A stretch of DNA of 64,000 nucleotides from JAIQFL01 sp035501495 (GTDB taxonomy: Bacteria; Acidobacteriota; Terriglobia; Bryobacterales; Bryobacteraceae), in contig DATJWB010000273.1 in NCBI GenBank assembly GCA_035501495.1, positions 1-64,000 of the forward strand, given 5' to 3'. Positions within the stretch are counted from its first letter, which is position 1. The number at the start of each line of letters is the position of its first letter. Shown here in pieces: positions 35,580 through 43,016 of the stretch. The translations under genes and the position numbers were made by a program. The notes under the pieces were generated by a model, which searched no databases, had not been told where the DNA came from, and saw only the letters and a list, made by a program, of their open reading frames with translations.

Positions 35580-35752
35580 CAGTGGCGCAGGCACTCGTGC
35601 CGGTACCCGCGGGCCCCGCCGGCCCACAGAACTCCAGGAAAACCCTTGCGCCACCGACGTGGAGAGTCTCCTGCCTGCCGCGTCCCGACTCTTCGGGACG
35701 CTTTTGGCCGCCTCCCGTGCCGGTGGCCGCGAAGGGGTTTTCGAGGCTGGTC
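35580..35752 (+). repeat. Repeat copy, most complete (alpha, beta, alpha with hairpin 2, delta)
   Basis: AGTGGCGCAGGCACTCGTGC, GGTACCCGCGGGCCCCGCCG, full beta (GGCCCACAGAACTCCAGGAA, AACCCTTGCGCC), GTGGAGAGTCTCCTGCC, hairpin 2 at 35680-35701 (stem GCGTCCCGA, loop CTCT), TTTT, then delta (GCGAAGGGGTTTTCGAGGCT). The gap 35308-35914 holds no gene I can support; 35308-35579 shows nothing recognisable. Confidence 0.85.
35680..35705 (+). terminator. Terminator-like hairpin of the repeat
   Basis: Perfect 9-bp stem GCGTCCCGA/TCGGGACGC with loop CTCT followed by TTTT, in the long gap before the kdp operon. It would protect the kdp promoter from read-through. Confidence 0.5.
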
Positions 35753-35872
35753 GGCACTCGCGCCGACGCTTTTTGGCCGATGCCGGACTGGTCCTCGAAC
35801 TGCCGCAGGCTCGTCGGAATCTCGCCCCCGCCTTTGGAATCCTTGTCCACAGCCTAACCCATTCCTGATGCT

Positions 35873-35894
35873 TTCTTTACGACTTCTTTACGGC
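35873..35894 (+). promoter_or_regulatory. Tandem 11-bp direct repeat, candidate KdpE-type operator
   Basis: TTCTTTACGAC immediately followed by TTCTTTACGGC: two copies (10 of 11 identical) with a period of one helical turn, ending 20 nt before the first gene of the kdp cluster. OmpR/PhoB-family regulators such as KdpE bind such phased direct repeats. The assignment is by position and form only. Confidence 0.5.
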
Positions 35895-35914
35895 TCCATT
35901 CCTACGCTAAAGTC

Positions 35915-36364
35915 ATGGACACACGCGGTGAGTTGCGCATCGACCCGGGATCGCTCGCGAGCGACGGCGTCGCGGAAGACCTGGAGATCATCGTGCCCTA
36001 CACCGGCTGGTTTTTGACCCGGGCCGTTTTGCAGCGCGCTGCCGCGCTCACAGCCGGGCTCAACGCTAAAGTGATGCTGGTCGCCATCCACACGGTTCCT
36101 TACCCGGCGCCGCTCGAGTGCCAGGCCGCCCAGCATGCCTATCTCGTCGAACAACTGGTCGATCTTGCCGGCAACTGCCCCCTCGCCGTCGAGCCGCAGG
36201 TGGTGCTGGCGCGCAGCCGCGAAGACGGCTTCCGCCACGTGCTGAGCGATCGCTCCACCGTTCTGATGGGAACGCAAAAGCACTGGTGGCGCACCCAGGA
36301 AGAAGCGCTGGCGCGCTCCCTGGTGCGCGACGGTTATAAAGTAGCATTGTTGCATATCGCGTGA
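35915..36364 (+). CDS. USP-like protein at the head of the kdp operon
   Basis: 149 residues. The pattern DLEIIVPYTGWFLTRAVLQR, AAALTAGLNAKVMLVAIHTV, PLAVEPQVVLARSREDGFRH and a last strand YKVALLHIA matches the alternating alpha/beta order of universal stress protein domains. The ATP-binding G-x2-G-x9-G loop is not visible, so nucleotide binding is doubtful. KdpD sensors carry a USP-like domain; a free one at the start of kdpFABC suggests a potassium or c-di-AMP regulatory role, which is inference. It is 7 nt upstream of the next small gene. Confidence 0.6.
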   Translation: MDTRGELRIDPGSLASDGVAEDLEIIVPYTGWFLTRAVLQRAAALTAGLNAKVMLVAIHTVPYPAPLECQAAQHAYLVEQLVDLAGNCPLAVEPQVVLARSREDGFRHVLSDRSTVLMGTQKHWWRTQEEALARSLVRDGYKVALLHIA

Positions 36365-36371
36365 GGTCACC

Positions 36372-36455
36372 ATGCTCGACCTGGCATTTGTTCTGATTAC
36401 CATTCTCTTCTTCCTGGCAAGCTGGGCATTCGTGAAAGGATGCGACCGGCTGTAG
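36372..36455 (+). CDS. 27-residue single-span membrane peptide upstream of kdpF
   Basis: A short gene translated MLDLAFVLITILFFLASWAF plus VKGCDRL. GAGG lies 6 nt before the ATG. One transmembrane helix fills residues 3-20, and the tail is short and charged. It sits between the USP-like gene and kdpF. I recall comparable peptides before kdpF in other genomes. It may be an extra small subunit of the Kdp complex; no direct proof. Confidence 0.65.
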   Translation: MLDLAFVLITILFFLASWAFVKGCDRL

Positions 36456-36475
36456 GATCGTCCGCGGAGGACCAC

Positions 36476-36559
36476 ATGGAATATCTGCTTTCGTTGATTG
36501 TCGCGGTGGGGGTGGGGGTCTACCTGTTCTACGCCCTCCTCCGGCCGGAGCGTTTCTGA
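36476..36559 (+). CDS. kdpF: K+-transporting ATPase small subunit KdpF
   Basis: 27 residues, MEYLLSLIVAVGVGVYLFYA followed by LLRPERF. This is the KdpF pattern: one membrane helix with a Gly-rich centre and the end YALLRPERF, which is typical of the family. KdpF stabilises the KdpABC complex. GGAGG lies 5 nt upstream. It starts 20 nt after the 27-aa peptide and ends 9 nt before kdpA. Confidence 0.88.
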   Translation: MEYLLSLIVAVGVGVYLFYALLRPERF

Positions 36560-36568
36560 GAGGACTTC

Positions 36569-38332
36569 ATGACCGGCAATGGAATTCTGCAAATCGCCCT
36601 GTTCTGTCTGGTGCTGCTGGCGCTGACCAAGCCGCTGGGCAGTTACATGGCGAAGGTCTTTTCGGGCGAGCGCACCTGGATACATCCCGTGCTTCGCCCA
36701 TTCGAGACCCTGATCTACAAAATCTGCGGTATTGATGAGAATGCCGAACAGCACTGGACGCGGTACGCCGGCGGTGTGCTGATCTTCAGCGTCGTCAGCC
36801 TGCTTTTCACTTACCTGTTGCAGCGCATCCAGCGATGGCTCCCCTTGAATCCGCAAGGCTTCGGAAATATCAGCCCCGATTCCGCTTTCAACACTGCCGC
36901 CAGTTTCACCACCAACACGAACTGGCAGTCTTACGTGCCTGAAGTGACCATGAGCTACCTCACTCAGATGATCGGCCTGGTGACGCACAATTTCTGGTCT
37001 GCCGCGGCCGGCTTCGCGGTGGCCATCGCGTTCGTGCGCGGCTTCGCGCGCCATTCGGCCGAAACCCTGGGCAGCTTCTGGGTCGATTTCACGCGCGCCA
37101 ACCTCTACGTGCTGCTGCCGCTCTCGATAGTCGGCGCCCTGCTGCTCGTCTCACAGGGGGTGATTCAGAATTTTCAGCCCTACACCAGGGCAGCGACCGT
37201 AGAAGGCGTCGTGCAAACCATCCCGCAAGGGCCGGTGGCCTCCCAGGAAGCCATCAAGATGATCGGTATCAATGGTGGGGGCTATACCAACGCGAATTCC
37301 GCACACCCCTATGAGAATCCGACTCCGTTCTCCAATTTCCTCGAAATGTTGTACATCTTCATAATCCCCGCGGGCCTGACCTACACGTTCGGAAAAATGG
37401 TCAAGGACACGCGCCAGGGTTGGGCGATTTACGCCGCCATGACGATCCTGTTTCTGGCCGGCGTCTTCGTGGTCTACCCCATGGAGCAAGCCGGCAATCC
37501 GAATATTGCGAAACTGGGCGTCGAGACTCAGGCCACCGCCGGCCAGCCGGGCGGAAACATGGAAGGCAAGGAGGTCCGCTTCGGAATCGCCGACTCCTCT
37601 CTGTTCACGGTGATTACCACCGACGCCAGTTGCGGCGCTGTCAACAACATGCACGACAGCCTCACGCCCCTCGGCGGCCTCGTACCCCTCGTCAATATCG
37701 AGTTGGGTGAAGTGATCTTCGGAGGCGTGGGATCGGGCCTCTACGGGATCCTGATGTTCGCCATCCTCTCGGTGTTCATCGCGGGCCTTATGGTAGGCCG
37801 CACTCCCGAGTATCTGGGGAAAAAGATCGAGCAGAAGGAAGTCAAGATGGTGATGCTGTCGGTCATGGTGCTGGCATTCACCATCCTGGGATTTGCGGCG
37901 TGGGGCTCGGTGGCGCACTTTGCCAAGGACGGCTATCTCAACCCGCCCGGAGCGACCACGGCGAACCTCAATAACAACGGGCCGCACGGGCTTTCCGAAG
38001 TGCTCTATTCGTACACCAGCGGCGTGGGCAACAACGGCAGCGCCTTCGCCGGAATCAACGCCAACACTCCGTTCTTCAACACCACCATCGGCCTCGCAAT
38101 GCTCGCCGGCCGTTTCCTGATGCTGATTCCTCTACTTGCCGCGGCGGGCAGCCTGGTGCGCAAAAAACTCGTGCCCGTCTCCGCCGGAACGTTCCCCACC
38201 CACGGGCCGCTCTTCGTCGCGCTCCTGGTGGGCGTGACCGTAATTGTAGGCGCGCTGACTTTCTTCCCCGCACTCTCGCTCGGGCCGATCGTCGAGCACT
38301 TCCTGATGTACCAGGGCAAGCTTTGGAGCTAA
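36569..38332 (+). CDS. kdpA: K+-transporting ATPase subunit KdpA
   Basis: 587 residues, ten predicted membrane helices. Characteristic parts: LALTKPLGSYMAKVFSGERT near the start; selectivity-filter loops NTAASFTTNTNWQSY, NGGGYTNANSAHPYENPTPF and TTDASCGAVNNMHDSLTPLG, and the last near YSYTSGVGNNGSAFAGINAN. This is the SKT-type potassium-selective channel subunit of the Kdp pump in the inner membrane. GAGAGGA precedes the ATG. kdpB begins 1 nt after the stop. Confidence 0.97.
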   Translation: MTGNGILQIALFCLVLLALTKPLGSYMAKVFSGERTWIHPVLRPFETLIYKICGIDENAEQHWTRYAGGVLIFSVVSLLFTYLLQRIQRWLPLNPQGFGNISPDSAFNTAASFTTNTNWQSYVPEVTMSYLTQMIGLVTHNFWSAAAGFAVAIAFVRGFARHSAETLGSFWVDFTRANLYVLLPLSIVGALLLVSQGVIQNFQPYTRAATVEGVVQTIPQGPVASQEAIKMIGINGGGYTNANSAHPYENPTPFSNFLEMLYIFIIPAGLTYTFGKMVKDTRQGWAIYAAMTILFLAGVFVVYPMEQAGNPNIAKLGVETQATAGQPGGNMEGKEVRFGIADSSLFTVITTDASCGAVNNMHDSLTPLGGLVPLVNIELGEVIFGGVGSGLYGILMFAILSVFIAGLMVGRTPEYLGKKIEQKEVKMVMLSVMVLAFTILGFAAWGSVAHFAKDGYLNPPGATTANLNNNGPHGLSEVLYSYTSGVGNNGSAFAGINANTPFFNTTIGLAMLAGRFLMLIPLLAAAGSLVRKKLVPVSAGTFPTHGPLFVALLVGVTVIVGALTFFPALSLGPIVEHFLMYQGKLWS

Positions 38333-38333
38333 T

Positions 38334-40445
38334 ATGGCGGCAGCCACTTTGACACCTCCAACCAATAACGACGTCACTTCGATCATTCCCAAGAAGGGTG
38401 CCCGCGCCCGGCCGCTGTTCGATCCACCGATCGTGAAGCGCGCCATCAGCGACTCGTTCCTGAAGCTGAACCCGCGCATCATGATGAAGAACCCCGTCAT
38501 GTTCGTCGTGGAGACCGGCGCGGTCATGACCACGATCCTGGCGGTCCGCGATATCGCCACGGGGGCGCACGTCGCGGGCTTCACCTTCCAGATCACGCTC
38601 TGGCTGTGGTTCACGGTGCTGTTCGCCAACTTCGCCGAGGCCATGGCGGAAGGGCGCGGCAAGGCGCAGGCGGACACCCTGCGCAAGACCAAGACCGAAA
38701 CTACCGCGCGCCGCCAGAAGGACGGGAGTTTCGAAACCGTCCCCGCCACGCAACTTCGCAGCGGCGATATCGTCCGCGTGGAAGCCGCCGAAACCATCCC
38801 TGGCGATGGCGACGTGATCGAAGGGATCGCCAGCGTGGACGAATCGGCCATCACCGGTGAGAGCGCCCCCGTCATTCGCGAGTCGGGCGGAGACCGAAGC
38901 GCGGTAACCGGGGGCACGAGAGTCCTCTCCGATTGGATTCGGGTGAGGATTACGTCCAACCCCGGCGAGACGTTCCTCGATCGCATGATTGCGCTGGTGG
39001 AAGGCGCTGAGCGGCAGAAGACCCCCAACGAAATCGCGCTCAACATCGTGATCGCAGGGTTGACCCTGGTGTTCCTGTTGGCGGTGGTGACGCTCCAGCC
39101 GTTTGCCGCCTACAGCGTGACAGCCTCCGGAGCCGGTTCCGCGCCATCCGTGACGGTGCTGATCTCGCTTCTGGTATGCCTGATCCCCACCACCATTGGA
39201 GGCCTGCTTTCCGCCATCGGAATCGCCGGCATGGACCGCGTGATGCAGCACAACGTGCTGGCCATGAGCGGCAAGGCCGTCGAGGCAGCCGGTGATGTCA
39301 ATACCCTGCTGCTCGACAAGACCGGCACTATCACCCTCGGCAACCGCCAGGCGGTGGAGTTCATTCCCGTGAGCGGCGTGCGGGAGGCGGAGTTGGCGGA
39401 CGCGGCGCAGCTCTCGAGCCTAGCGGACGAGACTCCCGAGGGCCGTTCCATCGTGGTCCTCGCCAAGATGAAGTACAACATCCGCGGGCGCGAGGTGGCG
39501 GCGCACGAGGCTCACTTCATCCCGTTCACCGCGCAGACGCGCATGAGCGGAGTGGATATCGATGGCCGCCGCATTCGCAAGGGCGCCACCGAGTCGGTCA
39601 TGGAGTTCGTGCATGAGCACGGCGGGATAGTTCCCACCGAGCTGATGGATATGACGGACCGGATTTCGCGCTCGGGCGGCACCCCGCTGGTAGTCGCGGA
39701 CCGCGAGCGTGCCCTCGGCGTGGTGCATCTGAAAGACGTGGTGAAGGGCGGCATGCGCGAGCGCTTCGGACAGCTCCGCGCCATGGGCATCCGCACCATC
39801 ATGATCACCGGCGACAATCCTCTGACTGCCGCCGCGATCGCCGCCGAAGCGGGCACCGATGATTTTCTGGCGCAGGCTACGCCAAAAGACAAAATGGACC
39901 TGATCAAGAAGGAGCAGGCCGGCGGGCGTTTGGTGGCGATGACCGGCGACGGCACCAACGACGCACCCGCGCTGGCGCAGGCGGACGTCGGCCTCGCCAT
40001 GAACACCGGCACCATGGCCGCCAAGGAAGCCGGCAACATGGTGGACCTCGACAGCAATCCCACCAAGCTCATCGAGGTGGTGGCCATCGGCAAGCAGTTG
40101 CTGATGACTCGCGGCGCGCTCACCACTTTCTCCATCGCCAACGACATCGCCAAGTATTTCGCCATCCTCCCCGCCATGTTCATGGTGACTTACCCGGCCA
40201 TGGAGAAGCTCAACATCATGGGGCTCCACAGCCCCGAGAGCGCCATCCTGGCGGCGGTGATCTTTAACGCGCTGATCATCATCGCGCTCATTCCCCTGGC
40301 GCTGCGCGGTGTCAAATACCGCCCCATGAGCGCCGCCGCATTGCTGCGGAGGAACCTCCTGATCTATGGCGTGGGCGGAGTGATCGCACCATTCCCCGGC
40401 ATCTGGCTGATCGACCGGCTTCTGGGAATCCTGCACCTGGCGTAG
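38334..40445 (+). CDS. kdpB: K+-transporting ATPase ATP-binding subunit KdpB
   Basis: 703 residues. P-type ATPase: actuator-domain motif AITGESAPV, phosphorylation motif LLLDKTGTITLGNRQ with D328, nucleotide-binding domain FIPFTAQTRMSGVDIDGRRI, P-domain ITGDNPLTAAAIAAEAG and AMTGDGTNDAPALAQADVGL, and a membrane C-terminus. It hydrolyses ATP to drive potassium uptake through KdpA. Nothing key is missing. Separated from kdpA by 1 nt and from kdpC by 9 nt. Confidence 0.97.
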   Translation: MAAATLTPPTNNDVTSIIPKKGARARPLFDPPIVKRAISDSFLKLNPRIMMKNPVMFVVETGAVMTTILAVRDIATGAHVAGFTFQITLWLWFTVLFANFAEAMAEGRGKAQADTLRKTKTETTARRQKDGSFETVPATQLRSGDIVRVEAAETIPGDGDVIEGIASVDESAITGESAPVIRESGGDRSAVTGGTRVLSDWIRVRITSNPGETFLDRMIALVEGAERQKTPNEIALNIVIAGLTLVFLLAVVTLQPFAAYSVTASGAGSAPSVTVLISLLVCLIPTTIGGLLSAIGIAGMDRVMQHNVLAMSGKAVEAAGDVNTLLLDKTGTITLGNRQAVEFIPVSGVREAELADAAQLSSLADETPEGRSIVVLAKMKYNIRGREVAAHEAHFIPFTAQTRMSGVDIDGRRIRKGATESVMEFVHEHGGIVPTELMDMTDRISRSGGTPLVVADRERALGVVHLKDVVKGGMRERFGQLRAMGIRTIMITGDNPLTAAAIAAEAGTDDFLAQATPKDKMDLIKKEQAGGRLVAMTGDGTNDAPALAQADVGLAMNTGTMAAKEAGNMVDLDSNPTKLIEVVAIGKQLLMTRGALTTFSIANDIAKYFAILPAMFMVTYPAMEKLNIMGLHSPESAILAAVIFNALIIIALIPLALRGVKYRPMSAAALLRRNLLIYGVGGVIAPFPGIWLIDRLLGILHLA

Positions 40446-40454
40446 AGGCAGCAT

Positions 40455-41042
40455 ATGAAACAGCTCAGCATCGCAATCCGATTGACCGTAGTTCTCGCCA
40501 TCGTCACCGGAATCGCATACCCGCTGCTGGTGACCGGTCTCGCCAGGGTGATTTTTCCGCACCAGGCTGCCGGCAGCCTGATCCGGCGCGATGACAAGAT
40601 CATCGGCTCGGAGTTGATCGGCCAGCGCTTCGCGCGGCCCGAGTACTTTCACGGCCGCCCATCGGCCGCGGGCAACGATGGCTACGACCCGGTGGCGCCA
40701 GGCGGCGGCGCCTCCAACTACGGACCCACCAACCAGAAGCTGATCGATCGCGTGCAGGGCGATGTGAAGAGTTTCCGGGCGGGGAACCCCACATTCTCCG
40801 GCCCGGTTCCGGCCGACCTGGTAACGACCTCGGCCAGCGGGGTCGATCCGGATATCAGCCCGGCGTCCGCGGAAGCCCAGGTCGGCCGTGTTGCCGCCGC
40901 ACGCGGCATCACAAGCGACGCCGTGCGGCAACTGGTGGCGGCCAACACGGCGGGACGTCAATTCGGAATTCTCGGAGAGTCGCGGGTGAACGTGCTCCAG
41001 CTCAATCTGGCGCTCGACCGCGTGGCACCGCTGAAAAAGTAA
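40455..41042 (+). CDS. kdpC: K+-transporting ATPase subunit KdpC
   Basis: 195 residues. One N-terminal membrane helix (IRLTVVLAIVTGIAYPLLVT), then GLARVIFPHQAAGSLI, GSELIGQRFARPEYFHGRPS, GASNYGPTNQKL, DLVTTSASGVDPDISPASAE and the end RVNVLQLNLALDR. All are KdpC hallmarks. KdpC helps assembly and ATP affinity of the Kdp complex. GAGG lies upstream of the ATG. A repeat starts at the stop codon; no kdpD or kdpE follows. Confidence 0.95.
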   Translation: MKQLSIAIRLTVVLAIVTGIAYPLLVTGLARVIFPHQAAGSLIRRDDKIIGSELIGQRFARPEYFHGRPSAAGNDGYDPVAPGGGASNYGPTNQKLIDRVQGDVKSFRAGNPTFSGPVPADLVTTSASGVDPDISPASAEAQVGRVAAARGITSDAVRQLVAANTAGRQFGILGESRVNVLQLNLALDRVAPLKK

Positions 41043-41090
41043 GTGGCGCGGGCACTCTTGCCTGCCGCGTCCCCACTCATGGGGACGCGT
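41041..41090 (+). repeat. Repeat copy (alpha) at the kdpC/DUF998 junction
   Basis: AAGTGGCGCGGGCACTCTTG, CCTGCC, then hairpin 2 at 41067-41088 with stem GCGTCCCCA and loop CTCA. There is no T-run on the plus strand (GTTAGGG). It abuts the kdpC stop, and its hairpin encodes the last residues and stop of the minus-strand gene. Confidence 0.85.
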
Positions 41091-41706
41091 TAGGGATCCG
41101 GTGGAGCGCTTCGGCCGCGATGACTGCCTGCCACGCGCAGTAGGCCACGATCATCAGGCGATCCGCCCATCCGACGAAAACAAACGAGTCCCGTGTGACT
41201 CGGCCGCCGGCGCGCCAAAGATCCACGGCTAACACCAGGATCAAAAGAGTGAGGCTCGCCCAGGTGGCGTTTGCGGTCCACAGAAGCGCGTGTCGCGCAC
41301 CGGACCACTCCGGGCTGCGGCTGAAACAGACGGTGATCAGCATCGCGGCGACCGGAAGGCTGAGGACGCCAATCAGTCCGGCCAGCCCATGGAGAGGATG
41401 ATTGATGTCGAAGAGGCACGCCATCGCCTCGCCGGCTCCCGCGGCGACCAGGAAACCCAGCCCGATCCTCGCGGGAGCCGGCTTGACGAACGGCCGCAAC
41501 GTTGGCACCAGGGCCCAGGAACTCAGGGCCCACGATGCAAACATCAGCGTCAACATCCAACCATGCCGTCCGTTGGCGTACTCACTGACCGCGCGCAGCG
41601 AAGGATCGAATTCCGGGCTGAGAAGGTGCAAGCTCGCCAGCGAGAGGAGCGTGATACCAGCCGCTACGAGGGCCAGTCGCGCAGCCCGTGCAGAGAGTCC
41701 GGTCAC
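41077..41706 (-). CDS. DUF998-like membrane protein
   Basis: 209 residues from a GTG at 41706 (AGGA 4 nt upstream). Six hydrophobic segments alternate with short loops: LALVAAGITLLSLASLHLLS; the hallmark PEFDPSLRAVSEYANGRHGW; MLTLMFASWALSSWALVPTL; IGLGFLVAAGAGEAMACLFD; GLAGLIGVLSLPVAAMLITV; WADRLMIVAYCAWQAVIAAE. That order matches DUF998 proteins, whose role is unknown. Its last codons and TGA come from the repeat. Divergent from the PBP gene across a palindrome. Confidence 0.75.
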   Translation of the reverse strand: MTGLSARAARLALVAAGITLLSLASLHLLSPEFDPSLRAVSEYANGRHGWMLTLMFASWALSSWALVPTLRPFVKPAPARIGLGFLVAAGAGEAMACLFDINHPLHGLAGLIGVLSLPVAAMLITVCFSRSPEWSGARHALLWTANATWASLTLLILVLAVDLWRAGGRVTRDSFVFVGWADRLMIVAYCAWQAVIAAEALHRIPNASP

Positions 41707-41736
41707 AATTCCTATTATCCAATGGTGTCGAAAACT

Positions 41737-41755
41737 TTCGTCAACTATTGACGAA
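41737..41755. promoter_or_regulatory. 19-nt palindrome between divergent DUF998-like and PBP genes
   Basis: TTCGTCAA-CTA-TTGACGAA, a perfect 8-bp inverted repeat with a 3-nt centre, 31 nt from the GTG of one gene and 44 nt from the likely ATG of the other. The size and symmetry suit a dimeric repressor of TetR, GntR or BlaI/MecI size. Confidence 0.55.
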
Positions 41756-41799
41756 GCGCTCGCCGATTGCCGATAATGGGTTCGCTGAACGCGCCACAA

Positions 41800-42918
41800 A
41801 TGAAAGGGTTTGTCTTTCCGCTGCTTCTGGCAGGCCTTCTCCAGATTGCCGGCCCCGCCAGTGCGCAAGTAAAGAAATCCGCTTCTGCGTCCACGCCCGC
41901 CAGGAGTGCCGCGGTCAGAAGGGTCGTGCGGAAACCGATCCCGGCCGTGGATCCCACCGAAGGCGACAACGTCGATGGCGACGATCTCACCATTCGCCGC
42001 GCCGCTGTGGAAGCTCTCGGGCCGGTCAATGGCAGCGTGGTCGTCGTGGACCCCACCAACGGGCGCGTGCTCACCATGGTGAACCAGAAACTGGGACTGA
42101 CCAGCGGCTTCATTCCCTGCTCCACCATCAAACTGGTCACCTCGCTGGCCGCGCTGACGGAGCATGTCGTCAGCCGTGAAGACGCCATTTTCATCGGCCG
42201 CCGTACCAGCTTCAATCTCACCACCGCGATTGCCATGTCCAACAACCAGTACTTCGGGATCCTGGGCACGCGGCTGGGATTCGAACGCGTCACGCACTAT
42301 GCGCAGATGCTCGGCTTCGGTGAAAAGGCCGGGCTCGACATCTCGGGCGAGCAGCCCGGTGTCATCCCCGAAGAGCCTCCCAAGGCCGGAGGCATGGTGC
42401 TCATGACCGCGTTCGGCGAGGGCTTTCTGGTAACCCCGCTGGAACTCGCTTCCCTGCTGTCCGCAATCGCCAATGGCGGCACGTTGTACTACCTGCAGTA
42501 TCCGCGCACCCAGTCCGAGATCGAGCAGTTCACACCCAAGATCAAACGCACGCTGGAATTGGCTCCCAACGGCATCGCCGACATCAAGGAGGGTATGCGC
42601 GGCGCGGTGGATTACGGCACGGCCAGGCGCGCCGGCTACGACCCGAACGAGCCGGTTCTCGGCAAGACCGGCACCTGCACCGATTTCCGGATGTCCAGCC
42701 ATATGGGCTGGTTCGGTTCGTTCAACGACGTTGGCCATCATCAACTGGTGGTTGTCGTGATGCTGACGTCCACCAACAAGTACGTGAACGGAGGTGTGGC
42801 CGCCGGGGTCGCGGGCGCCATCTATCATAGTCTCGCCGAGCAGCGTTACTTTGCTTCCGACAACAAGCGGTTGGGACTGCCGGACATCACCACGACCTAC
42901 CCGTGCTGCCGGCAGTAA
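41800..42918 (+). CDS. Penicillin-binding protein transpeptidase domain protein
   Basis: 372 residues from the ATG at 41800, which opens a signal peptide (MKGFVFPLLLAGLLQIAGPA); an ATG at 41776 is also in frame. Transpeptidase motifs: STIK with S108 as nucleophile, SNN at 147-149 and KTGT at 289-292. Between them lies the FtsI/PBP2-like FGEKAGLDISGEQPGVIPEE. It has no PBP dimerisation or glycosyltransferase domain, so it is smaller than class B PBPs. It likely crosslinks peptidoglycan or acts as a beta-lactamase-like sensor. It is preceded by the palindrome at 41737-41755 and a MerR gene lies downstream. Confidence 0.82.
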   Translation: MKGFVFPLLLAGLLQIAGPASAQVKKSASASTPARSAAVRRVVRKPIPAVDPTEGDNVDGDDLTIRRAAVEALGPVNGSVVVVDPTNGRVLTMVNQKLGLTSGFIPCSTIKLVTSLAALTEHVVSREDAIFIGRRTSFNLTTAIAMSNNQYFGILGTRLGFERVTHYAQMLGFGEKAGLDISGEQPGVIPEEPPKAGGMVLMTAFGEGFLVTPLELASLLSAIANGGTLYYLQYPRTQSEIEQFTPKIKRTLELAPNGIADIKEGMRGAVDYGTARRAGYDPNEPVLGKTGTCTDFRMSSHMGWFGSFNDVGHHQLVVVVMLTSTNKYVNGGVAAGVAGAIYHSLAEQRYFASDNKRLGLPDITTTYPCCRQ

Positions 42919-42949
42919 GCGCGCAAACCCGGCGTAAATCAGATTCAGC

Positions 42950-42977
42950 TTGACACTGTCCGCCACCCAGGTACAAT
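42950..42977 (+). promoter_or_regulatory. Sigma-70-type promoter of the merR-like gene
   Basis: TTGACA (42950-42955), 16-nt spacer, TACAAT (42972-42977), 39 nt before the ATG at 43017. It is the cleanest housekeeping-type promoter I saw in the window. Confidence 0.6.
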
Positions 42978-43016
42978 CCAAGTTGGCCCCCTATTTGACA
43001 ACGGAAGTGGCGGAAA

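Noticed and set aside
35308..35850. 180-codon minus-strand frame in the gap before kdp
   Set aside because: Runs through the repeat blocks in reverse and has no protein-like pattern.
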